Shown here one piece after another: positions 35,161 to 44,054 of a stretch of 64,000 nt of DNA (position 1 is the stretch's first letter; each line of letters opens with the position of its first letter). The translations under genes were made by a program, and so were the position numbers. Below the pieces are notes generated by a model. That model saw nothing but the letters and a program-made list of their open reading frames with translations. It did not search any database and was not told where the DNA came from. The stretch is from the NCBI GenBank assembly GCA_963777915.1, contig CAVZSH010000005.1:124001-188000 (forward strand). The letters run 5' to 3'. Origin of the DNA: CAVUPF01 sp963777915 (lineage in GTDB: Bacteria; Actinomycetota; Thermoleophilia; Solirubrobacterales; 70-9).

Positions 35161-35202
35161 AGCCAACCGATACCCGACGTGGGTGAGTGAGAGGAAGAGG
35201 GC

Positions 35203-35814
35203 GTGGACCTTGATCTGACCAAGAGGCAGAAGGAGATCTTCGACTTCATTCGCCGCTACGCGGCCAAGACCGGCTACCCGCCGACTGTGCGCGAGATCGG
35301 TAAGGCGGTCGGGCTGCACTCCTCCTCGACGGTGCATGCGCATCTGGCGAACCTCAAGAAGATCGGGCTGCTGCGGCGCGACCCCTCTAAGCCGCGGGCG
35401 ATCGAACTGCTCTTCGACAAGGCCAAGAAGACGATCCGGCCTGGTAGCGGCCTGCCGCTGGTCGGCCAGGTCGCCGCCGGTGAGCCGGTCCTCGCCGAAG
35501 AGAACATCGAGGAGTACCTCGAGATCCCCGATGTGATCGGCGGCGAGGACGGCGACTACATCCTCCAGGTTCGCGGCGAGAGCATGAAGGACGCGGGCAT
35601 CCTCGAAGGCGATTACGTGGTCGTCCGGCCCTCCGACGATGCCGCCGACGGCGAGATCGTCGTCGCCCTGATCGGCGAGGAGGCGACCGTGAAGCGGATC
35701 TTCCGCGAGTCCGACCACATCCGTCTCCAGCCCGAGAACAAGGCAATGGAGCCGATCCGCACCACCGACGCTCGGGTCCTCGGCCGCGTCGTCGGCGTCT
35801 TTCGCAAGGTCTGA
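35203..35814 (+). CDS. lexA: SOS repressor LexA
   Basis: The 203-residue protein from GTG 35203 has the winged helix TGYPPTVREIGKAVGLHSSS with TVHAHLANLKKIGLLRRD. The self-cleavage site is VGQVAAGEPV (Ala-Gly), and the peptidase S24 dyad consists of Ser in VRGESMKDAGI and Lys in EATVKRIFRE. RecA bound to single-stranded DNA stimulates autocleavage, releasing the SOS regulon. A consensus SOS box stands in front. Length matches the family. The RNase P RNA follows after a 42-bp gap on the same strand. Confidence 0.97.
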   Translation: MDLDLTKRQKEIFDFIRRYAAKTGYPPTVREIGKAVGLHSSSTVHAHLANLKKIGLLRRDPSKPRAIELLFDKAKKTIRPGSGLPLVGQVAAGEPVLAEENIEEYLEIPDVIGGEDGDYILQVRGESMKDAGILEGDYVVVRPSDDAADGEIVVALIGEEATVKRIFRESDHIRLQPENKAMEPIRTTDARVLGRVVGVFRKV

Positions 35815-35856
35815 TACGCCGGTTTGCAACAGGCCGCCTGAGGGCTACTATGACCA

Positions 35857-36224
35857 TGCGGGCTGAGTGGCCGCGGGGGGAGAGACAACCCTTCGAGGAA
35901 AGTCCGGACACCATAGAGCGAGGGCGGTGGGTAACGCCCACCCGGGGAAACCCGCGGGAAAGTGCCACAGAAAGACACGGCCGATGGCGCGGCCACACGT
36001 GAGTCGCGTACAGGCAAAGGTGAAATGGTGCGGTAAGAGCGCACCGGCGTCGCGGCGACGCGACGGCCAGGCAAACCCCGCCCGGTGCAAGGCCAAGCAG
36101 GACCGACGACCCGGCTCGGCGAGGTCCAGGTAGGCCGCAGGATCGCCGCAGGCGACCCTCCGGGGCTATCGGCCCTGGAGAGACAGATGGCCGCTCACGA
36201 CAGGATCCGGCTTACAGGCCCGCT
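35857..36224 (+). ncRNA. rnpB: RNase P RNA (bacterial type A)
   Basis: The conserved core elements are all present in order: GAGGAAAGTCCGGACACCAT with AGAGCG (P4 5' side), CGCCCACCCGGGGAAACCCG, GTGCCACAGAAAGACA, the GGTAAGAGCGCACCG segment, and the 3' end AGACAGATGGCCGCTCACGA with CAGGATCCGGCTTACAGGCC. GCGGGC at 35858 pairs with GCCCGC near 36220 to close P1. It is the catalytic RNA that trims tRNA 5' leaders. It sits directly downstream of lexA and is followed by a strong terminator. Confidence 0.95.
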
Positions 36225-36227
36225 AAG

Positions 36228-36255
36228 GGAAAGGCCCCCACAAGGGGGCCTTTCC
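36228..36255 (+). terminator. Intrinsic terminator-like hairpin after rnpB
   Basis: GGAAAGGCCCCC (36228-36239) and GGGGGCCTTTCC (36244-36255) are exact complements around an ACAA loop, starting four bases after the RNase P RNA. The T-tract is weak (TATTCGT), because the group II intron begins six bases later and may have replaced the original tail. Confidence 0.85.
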
Positions 36256-36260
36256 TATTC

Positions 36261-38157
36261 GTACGCCCGGCATGGGCAGCAGCTCGGGGGTGCAAATCCC
36301 CCGTGGAGCAGATGACCGTAACCACAAGCCGAAGCCAACTGCGTCGCCGCGAGGCGGGGTGGGAAGGAAGGTGGAGGCGAAATCGCGACCCGAGGAACAC
36401 GAACCGCATAGAAGGCGAGACGACCTGGGCGAGGCGGCGAAACACGCCGAAGCCCGTGGTCATCAAGAGGCCGTCACGTAGATGCGGCGGGTGCGCGAGG
36501 AAGGTTGCTGCCCTTATCCGGGGAGACCTGTCGGAGTGTCGGCCTCGACGAAACAGTCGCCCGACACCGGACGCTGAGAGGCGGTCGGCCATCCGGCAGG
36601 AGTCAGCAGAGGCCGTAGTAGCGGCGGGGTCGTGCGCCGCGAAGGGCCGAACGCGAAGCCGAGGCAACGCACGCCTGTGCTCGCGGAAACCACAGCAGCC
36701 AACCCCGCCTCGGCGGGGCCTTCGCGCCATGGATGCCTAGGGTGAAGCCCGAAGCTCCCCGCGAAGAGCAAAGCGGCTTCCCGGCGCCTGGCGAGGCAGA
36801 GCCTCACCCCGCCGCCACCAGGGATCTCTGGGAGCAGTTCATCTCCCGCGAGAACCTGGCAGCGGCACTCAGACGCGTCGAGCAAAACGCCGGTGCCCCC
36901 GGTATCGATGGGATGAAGACCACGGAGCTTCGCTCCTGGCTTCAAGTCCATTGGCCCGCGCTCCGCCGCCAGCTCGACGTGGGCACCTACCGCCCGCAAC
37001 CCGTGAGGAGGGCCACGATCCCAAAGCCCTCTGGCGGGGAGCGGGAACTGGGGGTGCCGACGGCTCTGGATCGTCTGATCCAGCAGGCCCTATCGCAGGT
37101 GCTAACGCCCATCTTCGACCCCGGTTTCTCGGAGCGAAGCTTCGGCTTTCGCTCCGGGCGCTCGGCTCACCAAGCGATCAAGCGCGCTCAGCGCGACATC
37201 GCCGAGGGGCACGAGTGGGCCGTCGACCTGGATCTCGATCGCTTCTTTGACCGAGTCCAGCACGACGCGCTGATGGCAAGGGTCGCAAGGCGGGTGACCG
37301 ACAAGTCGGTGCTCAAGCTGATCCGCAGCTACCTGGAAGCGGGAGTGATGGCGGACGGGGTAAAGCAGCCAAGTGAGGAGGGGACCCCACAGGGCTCCCC
37401 TCTCTCCCCACTGCTCTCCAACGTCTACCTCGACGACCTCGACCGGATGCTGGAGAAGCGAGGGCACCGCTTCGTCCGCTACGCGGACGACATCACGATC
37501 TACGTTTGCTCCGAGCGAGCGGCGCAGCGCGTGATGGGGAGCACCAGCGTGTTCATCGAGGCACGCCTGAAGCTGCGGGTCAACCGCGAGAAGTCAGCGG
37601 TCGATCGCGCGACGAGACGAACCCTTCTGGGGTTTGCCTTCTTCAAGCGAGGGGGTGAGCTCAAGGTCAGGGTCGACCCCAAGGCCCGTGAGAGGGCCAA
37701 GGATCGCCTACGCCGCCTCACCTCGCGCAGATGGGGCATCTCGATGGAGCGGAGGATCACTTCGATCAACCGCTTCAGCCGCGGGTGGACGGCCTACTTT
37801 GCGCTGGCCGACACGCCCTCGGTCTTCGAGGAGCTCGACGAGTGGTTGCGCCGCCGGTTGCGGCAGATTCGCTGGAAGGAGTGGAAGAGAGTCCACGCCA
37901 AACAGCGCAACCTGATCGCCGCCGGCATCCCCGCTGGCCAGGCCTATGAGTGGGCCAGCAGCCGCAGGGGGTATTGGCGAATCGCGGGGTCGGCGGTTTT
38001 AACCCGCGGCCTCCCGAATGCCTATTGGCGTGAGCAGGGCCTCGCCGGATTCGCCGATCCCTACCGCCGTCTCCGGGATGCGACGCGAACCGCCGGATGC
38101 GGACCCGCATGTCCGGTGGTGTGGGAGGGGCCGGGGTGAGCCCGGCCCCTACCCGAT
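36261..38157 (+). mobile_element. Group II intron inserted just behind the rnpB terminator
   Basis: The 5' end GTACGCCCGG (a GUGYG variant) begins at 36261 and is followed by a structured ~470 bp domain I-III region. The reverse transcriptase is the intron ORF. The 3' end carries a domain V-like hairpin (GAACCGCCGGATGCGGACCC with GCATGTCCGGTGGTGTGGGA) and a domain VI (GGGGCCGGGGTGAGCCCGGC), ending CTACCCGAT at 38157. Insertion immediately after a terminator stem is typical of class IIC introns, which recognise terminator hairpins. Class assignment from the domain V sequence was not possible by eye. The 5' and 3' ends appear intact, so it may be mobile. Confidence 0.85.
36733..38139 (+). CDS. 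ltrA: Group II intron reverse transcriptase/maturase
   Basis: The 468-residue protein contains the RT domains in order: GAPGIDGMKTTELRSWL (RT1), IPKPSGGERELGVPTALDRL (RT2), SFGFRSGRSAHQAI, VDLDLDRFFDRVQHDALMAR, EGTPQGSPLSPLLSNVYLDD and RFVRYADDITIYV with the YADD catalytic motif. A maturase (X) domain follows, with RFSRGWTAYFALADTPSVFE and WKEWKRVHAKQRNLIAAG. No HNH endonuclease domain is seen. The last ~20 codons run into intron domain V. It splices and retrotransposes the host intron. All catalytic motifs are intact. Confidence 0.95.
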   Translation: MPRVKPEAPREEQSGFPAPGEAEPHPAATRDLWEQFISRENLAAALRRVEQNAGAPGIDGMKTTELRSWLQVHWPALRRQLDVGTYRPQPVRRATIPKPSGGERELGVPTALDRLIQQALSQVLTPIFDPGFSERSFGFRSGRSAHQAIKRAQRDIAEGHEWAVDLDLDRFFDRVQHDALMARVARRVTDKSVLKLIRSYLEAGVMADGVKQPSEEGTPQGSPLSPLLSNVYLDDLDRMLEKRGHRFVRYADDITIYVCSERAAQRVMGSTSVFIEARLKLRVNREKSAVDRATRRTLLGFAFFKRGGELKVRVDPKARERAKDRLRRLTSRRWGISMERRITSINRFSRGWTAYFALADTPSVFEELDEWLRRRLRQIRWKEWKRVHAKQRNLIAAGIPAGQAYEWASSRRGYWRIAGSAVLTRGLPNAYWREQGLAGFADPYRRLRDATRTAGCGPACPVVWEGPG

Positions 38158-38285
38158 TCGCCGGGCGCGGTCGTGCAGCACTGGCGCGAGCGGCCCGGTC
38201 GGCCGATGGGAGGGCATGTCGATCGGCGACACAACCTGTTCACATAATTCTGTCTTAGCCTTTGCTAACCTGCCGCCAACTTCCG

Positions 38286-38413
38286 CTGAATCTCTGCCTA
38301 CATACCGCAGAGAGCGGGGGACCCAAAAGTTGGGGCGAATCGCCGGCATCTGCCGCGTAGCGCAGCTCTTTCAGCGCGAGCCCGTCAGCTAACCCCGTAA
38401 GCGTCAGGAAAGA
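38286..38413 (+). promoter_or_regulatory. c-di-AMP riboswitch (ydaO/yuaA type)
   Basis: The leader contains the conserved ydaO motifs in order: GCAGAGAGCGGGGGACCCA, TTGGGGCGAATC, GCCGCGTAGCGCAGC, and the terminal CCCGTCAGCTAACCCCGTAA with GCGTCAGGAAAGAG. It ends three bases before the ATG of a secreted double-psi beta-barrel protein. The 3' strand includes the ribosome binding site AGGAAAGAG, so control of translation or premature termination is possible. ydaO RNAs bind c-di-AMP and, in actinobacteria, usually govern cell-wall-acting proteins such as Rpf, NlpC/P60 and RlpA. Confidence 0.88.
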
Positions 38414-38416
38414 GAA

Positions 38417-38923
38417 ATGAAGCCAGGCAAGGGCCGCTGCGGGCGGCAAGACAACCGGAAACGCATGGGCGCCAGCAACTGGCGCTCGACTCGGCGCGTG
38501 CGCTGCGCCGCCCTTCTCGCCGTGTTCGCAGCTGCCGCGACCACGGCCGTCTCGGCCCAGGCCGCCACGGGCGGCGCCTCCAGTGCGTTCGGCGGGGCGG
38601 CCGCGGCGGGACCGAACATCGCCTTCACTCCGATGCGGAGTGCCGGTGCCACCTGGTACGGCCCCGGCCTCTACGGCCGTCACACCGCCTGCGGTCAAGT
38701 GCTGCGGCCGAACACGGTGGGCGTCGCCCATCGCAGCCTGCCCTGCGGGACCACGGTCAAGTTCGCCTATCACGGCCACTACCTGATCACCCAGGTGATC
38801 GATCGCGGCCCTTACACCAGGGGCAATTCCTGGGATCTGACCAACGGCGCACGGATGGCGCTCGGCTTCAACGGCTCCGGCCAGGTCCACTACGCGGTCG
38901 CGATCGCCTACGCCCGGCATTGA
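38417..38923 (+). CDS. Secreted RlpA-like double-psi beta-barrel protein
   Basis: The 168-residue protein has a basic N-terminus, a signal peptide (RCAALLAVFAAAATTAVSAQ) and a C-terminal RlpA/3D-like barrel: GATWYGPGLYGRHTACGQVL, VGVAHRSLPCGTTVKFAYHG and ITQVIDRGPYTRGNSWDLT. The ASWYG-like strand, the two Cys residues and Asp in VxDRGP are the family marks, with Asp as the candidate catalytic acid for cleaving denuded glycan strands. Control by a c-di-AMP riboswitch immediately upstream agrees with a role in cell-wall remodelling. An internal ATG at codon 17 is an alternative start. Confidence 0.88.
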   Translation: MKPGKGRCGRQDNRKRMGASNWRSTRRVRCAALLAVFAAAATTAVSAQAATGGASSAFGGAAAAGPNIAFTPMRSAGATWYGPGLYGRHTACGQVLRPNTVGVAHRSLPCGTTVKFAYHGHYLITQVIDRGPYTRGNSWDLTNGARMALGFNGSGQVHYAVAIAYARH

Positions 38924-39001
38924 CCCACCGCCGCTTCTGCCGCCCCGGGCGGCTAATCTTCCCTGCTCAAGCTCGATTTTCGACGAGAGGAGTAGGGGCA
39001 C

Positions 39002-39733
39002 ATGACGAGGTCTACCCACGGGGCGTCCAGCGCGAATTCGACCCGCAGGCGCGGTCGGTTGGCGGCCGCGGCGCTGGCGGTGGGTGCCCTGACCGCCCTT
39101 CTCGCCTTGGTCGCGAGCGCTGCCGCGGTGACGGCACCGCGCGCCACGGTCGTGCTCGGGCAGACCGGGAGCTCGCCGAATCCCTCCTGCCCGGGGAGTC
39201 CCTGCGCGGCGATCGGCAGCGTCACCGGCTTTCAGCTCAGCAACGGTCAGATCAAGCTGCCCTTCAACGTCCCCAGAGAAGGCAAGATCACGGACTGGAC
39301 CCTGACTCTGGCCCAGCCGACCCCCAAACAACGCTCTTTCTTCAACGGCTTCTTCGGCACCCCGCCCGAGGCGCGGTTGGCGATCCTGCGACGCGTCCCC
39401 CGCACCAACCCGCCCCGCTACGCCCTGCTCAGCCAGAGTTCGATCCACGTCCTCAGCCCCTACCTGGGGCAGACCGTCAAGTTCGGCACATCGCTGAGGG
39501 TGCGCAAGGGCGACATCGTCGGCCTGACCGTCCCGACCTGGGCCCCCGCCTTCGCCCAGCAACTGCCCGCCAACAACGCCTGGCGGGCCAGCCGGATCCC
39601 CGGTAAGTGCAAAAACGAAACAGATGTCCGCCAGGGACAGCCTCAGACCAAGGTGGGCAGGCGCGCCACCTACGGCTGCCGCTACTCAACGGCGCGGCTG
39701 CTCTATACCGCCACGCTGGTCGAGGAAGGCTGA
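39002..39733 (+). CDS. Secreted hypothetical protein
   Basis: A 243-residue protein from ATG 39002, preceded by GAGAGGAGTAGG. The N-terminal signal/anchor LAAAALAVGALTALLALVAS is followed by an exported domain with VVLGQTGSSPNPSCPGSPC, GKITDWTLTLAQPTPKQRSF and RYALLSQSSIHVLSPYLGQT. Four cysteines could form two disulfides. The pattern (a beta-rich domain comparing applied forces between SPC and SQS segments) recurs in Solirubrobacterales secreted proteins as I recall, but no named domain can be assigned. It follows the RlpA-like gene on the same strand. Confidence 0.7.
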   Translation: MTRSTHGASSANSTRRRGRLAAAALAVGALTALLALVASAAAVTAPRATVVLGQTGSSPNPSCPGSPCAAIGSVTGFQLSNGQIKLPFNVPREGKITDWTLTLAQPTPKQRSFFNGFFGTPPEARLAILRRVPRTNPPRYALLSQSSIHVLSPYLGQTVKFGTSLRVRKGDIVGLTVPTWAPAFAQQLPANNAWRASRIPGKCKNETDVRQGQPQTKVGRRATYGCRYSTARLLYTATLVEEG

Positions 39734-39823
39734 GCACCAACGCCCCCTGGCGCGGGCGCAGAGGGGGCCAGGGCGCATGTGTCCTCGCCCTCGCGGGCCC
39801 CTCTTCGCCGAGCAGCCCCGCGC

Positions 39824-40390
39824 CTAAGCCGCCGAGGGCAGGACCCTCGGCGTCGCCTGGTCCTGAGGCAGGGCGGCCGCGCTCGCGATCAGGCTCTGGA
39901 ACTCGTTGAGGGCCAGGTGGCCGACTGCCTCGAGGATCTCCTCGTCGCTCCAGCCGATCTCCCGCGCCTCCTCGTGGAGGTAGAGCGGGGGAGGGCCGTC
40001 GGCGTCTAGCGCAGCCCGCAGGTATTCGAGCAGCGCTGCCTCCTTGGGGTCCGCAGAGCCGAAGCTGCGAGCCCGGGAGACCTCGTCGAGGCCAAGCCCG
40101 GCGCGCCGGGCCGATTTTGCGTGTTGGGCGATGCTGTAGCTGTCCTCGCGGTGCTCGGCGACGGCCAGGGCGATTCGCTCGCGAGTCGCCTGCGGCAGGA
40201 CGCCGCTCCGCAGCTCCGAGCGCATCCTGGTGTAGGCGCGCAGCACGGCGGGAGCGCCGGCGAGCACGCCGACGAACTTGGTGACCGCGCCGCCGGCCGC
40301 CTGGATGCTCTTGATCAGAGGGGCGCTCTCATCGGGGGCCGTCAGCTCATCGTGGATCTGGAATCTGCTCACTGCTGTTTTTACTGTCAC
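39824..40390 (-). CDS. Carboxymuconolactone decarboxylase/AhpD-fold protein without catalytic Cys
   Basis: The start is taken at GTG 40390 (TVKTAVSRFQIHDELTA). The all-helical CMD/AhpD fold is recognisable by VGVLAGAPAVLRAYTRMRSE, LPQATRERIALAVAEHREDS and YSIAQHAKSARRAGLGLDEV. In redox-active members the motif is EExxxCxYCxxxH; here it is EDSYSIAQH, with Ser in place of both cysteines and only the His kept. A peroxidase-like thiol role is therefore unlikely. Later segments (LNEFQSLIASAAALP) match the family. The gene converges with the secreted protein. Confidence 0.8.
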   Translation of the reverse strand: MTVKTAVSRFQIHDELTAPDESAPLIKSIQAAGGAVTKFVGVLAGAPAVLRAYTRMRSELRSGVLPQATRERIALAVAEHREDSYSIAQHAKSARRAGLGLDEVSRARSFGSADPKEAALLEYLRAALDADGPPPLYLHEEAREIGWSDEEILEAVGHLALNEFQSLIASAAALPQDQATPRVLPSAA

Positions 40391-40625
40391 GTTGCTTTCT
40401 CGCCTCCGGCTCCGAGCGGGCGCATTTCCCTTCACAGAGCCTTTACGTGGCCTTTACTTTACTTTGAGCCGCTTACTTACTTGGAGTAAGTTATACCTGC
40501 TTTTGGCGGTTCCTGCAAGCCCCGTCGCCAGCTGCCTGCTACCCGGAATACGCTGGCGGGAGCCCCGTCGGTTCACTTCGCCTATCGTTGCGCCCTTCTC
40601 GCGGAAAAGCCCGAAGGAGATCGAA

Positions 40626-41977
40626 ATGGCAGAGCAACCCACCAGTGCCGCTGACGTCGCCGAGATCGTCAAGCAAAGCAACGTGCGCTTCGTCCGCCTC
40701 TGGTTCACCGACGTGCTCGGCCAGCTGAAGAGCTTCTCGATCAACGCCGCCGAGCTGGAGGACGCCTTCGACGGCGGCATGGGCTTTGACGGCTCCTCGA
40801 TTACCGGCTTTAACCCGATCGAGGAGTCCGACATGATCGCGATGCCGGATCCTTCGACCTTCGCGCTGGTGCCCTGGCGCCCCGAGGAGGAGAATGCGGT
40901 CGCGCGGATGTTCTGCGACATCCGGGTACCCGGCGGGGGCGCCTATGAGGGGATCCGCGCTGGATCTTGCGCAGGGCGCTGAAGCGGGCCGAGGAGCTCG
41001 GCTTTGACGGCTATAACGTCGGCCCCGAGCTGGAGTACTTCTACTTCCGCTCCGCCAAGCCGCCGGGCGGGGTTCCCGAGGTGCTCGACGAGGGCGGATA
41101 CTTCGACCTGACCACGCTTGACGCCGGCTCAGACCTGCGCCGTGAGACGGTGCTGGCGCTGGAGAAGATGGGCATCCACGTCGAGTACACCCACCATGAG
41201 GTCGGGCCCTCCCAGCACGAGGTCGACATGCGCTACAAGAACGCGCTCGCGATGGCCGATGACTGCATGACCTATCGGATCGTGGTCAAGGAGTACGCGA
41301 TGAAATACGGCTGGCACGCGACCTTCATGCCGAAGCCGCTGTTCGGCGAGAACGGCTCCGGCATGCACGTCCACCAGTCGCTGAGCAAGGACGGCAAGAA
41401 CGCCTTCTATGAGGCCGAGGACCCCTACTTCCTCTCGGCGACCGCGAAGTCGTTCATCGCCGGCCAGCTCAAGCACGCCCGCGAGATCTCGCCGCTGTTC
41501 GCGCAGTGGGTCAACTCCTACAAGCGGCTGGTGCCGGGCTATGAGGCGCCGGTCTATCTGGCCTGGTCGCGCCGCAACCGCTCGGCGCTGATCCGGGTGC
41601 CGCTCTATCACCCCGGCAAGGAGGGTGCGACCCGGGCCGAGCTGCGCTGCCCCGATCCCGCCTGCAACCCCTATCTCTGCTTCGCCGGGATGTTGCAGGC
41701 GGGTCTGGAAGGGATCGAGAAGGGCTATGAGCTGCCCGAGCCGATGGAGCAGAACCTCTACCACCTCTCCCAGGAGGAGCTGGCCCACCAGGGGATCGAG
41801 CAGTTGCCCTCGACGCTGGGGGAGGCGATCGAGGTGGCGGCGGAGTCCGAGCTGGTGCTGCGGACGTTGGGCGAGCACACCTTCCGGCGCTTCGTGGAGA
41901 TCAAGCGCCAGGAATGGGACGACTACCGGGTGCAGGTGACCCCGTATGAGATCGAGAACTTCCTGCCGGTCCTCTGA
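40626..41977 (+). pseudogene. glnA: Type I glutamine synthetase with a one-base deletion
   Basis: From ATG 40626 the frame encodes VRLWFTDVLGQLKSFSI, GMGFDGSSITGFNPIEESDM and MFCDIRVPGGGAYEG, then shifts and stops at 40982. The remainder lies in the next frame: RRALKRAEELGFDGYNVGPE, LEYFYF, VEYTHHEVGPSQHEVDMRY, the nucleotide/glutamate-binding block (NGSGMHVHQSLSKDGKNAF) and RNRSALIRVPLY. Adding one G to the GGGG run at about 40946 restores EGDPRWILRRALK and a ~450-residue enzyme. Every active-site block is conserved, so the deletion is either very recent or a sequencing/assembly error. The enzyme makes glutamine from glutamate, ammonia and ATP. Confidence 0.88.
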
Positions 41978-42086
41978 GCCGGCGGATCGGCTCTGAGGGA
42001 AGGGTCCGCCTCCTTGGGGGAGGGGCCCCGCCACCGGGCGGGGGTCCGTCCCCGATACCCCAATCCCTCCCGCCCGGCGCGAGCCC

Positions 42087-44054
42087 TCAGAGGAGCCCGG
42101 CCAGGAGCTCTGGGTCGGTGAGCGGAGCCTGGCAGCTGAAGTGCTCACAGACATATGCGGTGGGACGGGCGTCGATCGCCGGGCGCCCTTGCAGCAGAGC
42201 CGGTTCGCGGCTGCCCTCGGGGCCGCCCGCCAGGACCAGGTGGGGCCTGTATGCAGAGCGGACGACCTGGGCCAGGGAGTCCAGGTCCTCGCCGATCAGG
42301 GCCACCTCCTGGGTCGCGGAGAGCTGGAAGTCGAGAGCCCTGAGCAGGTGGGCGAAGGACTCGGGGTGCTGGGCGGCGGGGCCGATGAAGAGGCGCAGGA
42401 CCGATTCGGCCTGCTGCTCGTAGCGGCGCTCGCCGGTAAGGGCGGCCAGCCGCAACAGGCCCATCGCGGCCGAGGAGTTGCCCGAGGGGATCGGGTGATC
42501 GCCGATCTCCTTGCGGCGGGCGATCAGGGCTTCATGGTCATCGGCGGTGGAGAAAAAGCCGCCGCGCTCGGGGTCGCCGAAGCGTGCGATCGTGGCGTCG
42601 GCGAGGGCATGGGCCTCCTCGAACCAGCGCTGCTCGAAGCTCGCCTCGTAAAGCGCCAGCAGCGCCTCGAGCAAGAAGGCGTGGTCCTCCAGGTAGGCGC
42701 CGAGATGGGCCCGGCCGTCGTTGAAGCTGCGCAGCAGGCGCCGGTCGGGATCGCGCAAAGAGCCGAGCACGAACGCGGCGCAGCGGCGGGCCGCGTCGAG
42801 GTAGTCCTCGCGCCCAAGCACCGCGCCGGCCTCAGCCAGGGCGGCGATCGCCAGCGCGTTCCAGGCGCTGAGGCGCTTGTCGTCGAGGCTCGGCCAGACG
42901 CGTTCTGAGCGGGCCTCATAGAGGGCGCGGCGCGCCTCGGGCAGGCCGGGCGGCCGATCCGCCCCGGCGCCGCGGGCCAGGTGCAAGACGTTGGCGCCCT
43001 CGAAGTTTCCTCCCTCGCTGATGCCGTAGAAGTCGATGACCTCCTGCGCCTCTGCGCCGAGCAGCGCGCGGACCTGCGCCGGCGTCCAGACGTAGAAGCG
43101 GCCCTCCTCGCCCTCGGAGTCGGCGTCGAGCGCCGAGTAAAAGCCGCCCTCGGGCGCGCGCATCTCGCGCAGCATCCAGTCGAGCGTCTCCTCGCAGACG
43201 CGGCGGTAGCGGCCGTGGCCCAGCGCCTGGAAGCCGTGCAGGTAGGCGCGGGCGAGCAGGGCGTTGTCGTAGAGCATCTTCTCGAAGTGGGGGATGAGCC
43301 AGGCGGCGTCGACCGAGTAGCGGGAGAAGCCGCCGCCGATCTGGTCATAGATTCCGCCGGCGAGCATCGCGTCGAAGGTCGTCTCGGCGATCTCGAGCTC
43401 GCCGCGGGCGAGCAGCAGCTCAAGCGCCGAGGCGGGCGGGAACTTCGGGGCGCCGCCGAAGCCGCCCTGCTCGGGGTCTGCCCCGGCGCGAAGCGCCCCG
43501 ATCGCCGCTTCCAAGAGGCGCTCGTCCGGGGCCTCGGCGGCGGGCTCGAGCTGCCCGATCGCGCCGAGCCGGGCGCGCGTCTGGGCCGAGCGCCGCCGCA
43601 GCTCCTCGCGCTTGCCGGCAAATGCATCGACCACCGCCTCCATCACCATCCGGAAGCTCGGCATGCCGCGGCCCTCCTCGGGCGGGAAGTAGGTGCCGCC
43701 AAAGAACGGCACTCCGTCGGGGTCGCAGAAGACCGTCATCGGCCAGCCGCCGCGCCCGCTCATCGCCTGCACCGCCTCCATGTAGAGGGCGTCGACGTCG
43801 GGGCGCTCCTCGCGGTCGACCTTGACGTTGACGAAGTGCTCGTTCATGTAGGCGGCCGTCCCGGGGTCCTCGAAGGACTCGCGCTCCATCACGTGGCACC
43901 AGTGGCAGGCGGAGTAGCCGACGGAGAGCAGGATCGGACGGTCCTCATCGTGCGCGCGGGCCAGCGCCTCGGGGCCCCACGGGTACCAGTCGACCGGGTT
44001 GTCGCGGTGCTGGAGCAGGTAGGGGCTGGTCTCCTGCGCCAAGCGGTTCGCCAT
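42087..44054 (-). CDS. DUF255/YyaL family protein (thioredoxin-like N-terminus, six-hairpin body)
   Basis: The start is placed at ATG 44054 (MANRLAQETSPYLLQH), giving ~655 residues. The N-terminal thioredoxin-like domain has NPVDWYPWGPEALARA, SVGYSACHWCHVMERESFED (CHWC in the CxxC position) and GGWPMTVFCDPDGVPFFGGT. The rest is an (alpha/alpha)6 barrel like N-acylglucosamine 2-epimerases, with FEKMLYDNALLARAY and LDADSEGEEGRFYVW. This combination is the conserved spermatogenesis-associated 20/YyaL family. Its biochemical role is not established. It converges with glnA and is divergent from the GGDEF-EAL gene. Confidence 0.9.
   Translation of the reverse strand: MANRLAQETSPYLLQHRDNPVDWYPWGPEALARAHDEDRPILLSVGYSACHWCHVMERESFEDPGTAAYMNEHFVNVKVDREERPDVDALYMEAVQAMSGRGGWPMTVFCDPDGVPFFGGTYFPPEEGRGMPSFRMVMEAVVDAFAGKREELRRRSAQTRARLGAIGQLEPAAEAPDERLLEAAIGALRAGADPEQGGFGGAPKFPPASALELLLARGELEIAETTFDAMLAGGIYDQIGGGFSRYSVDAAWLIPHFEKMLYDNALLARAYLHGFQALGHGRYRRVCEETLDWMLREMRAPEGGFYSALDADSEGEEGRFYVWTPAQVRALLGAEAQEVIDFYGISEGGNFEGANVLHLARGAGADRPPGLPEARRALYEARSERVWPSLDDKRLSAWNALAIAALAEAGAVLGREDYLDAARRCAAFVLGSLRDPDRRLLRSFNDGRAHLGAYLEDHAFLLEALLALYEASFEQRWFEEAHALADATIARFGDPERGGFFSTADDHEALIARRKEIGDHPIPSGNSSAAMGLLRLAALTGERRYEQQAESVLRLFIGPAAQHPESFAHLLRALDFQLSATQEVALIGEDLDSLAQVVRSAYRPHLVLAGGPEGSREPALLQGRPAIDARPTAYVCEHFSCQAPLTDPELLAGLL

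Noticed and set aside
38255..39562. Reverse frame covering the riboswitch, the RlpA-like gene and the secreted gene
   Set aside because: Both forward genes have signal peptides and ribosome binding sites, and the riboswitch is oriented forward.
40946..40982. Programmed frameshift in glnA
   Set aside because: No slippery heptamer with downstream structure is evident, and glutamine synthetases are not known to use frameshifting; indel or error is simpler.
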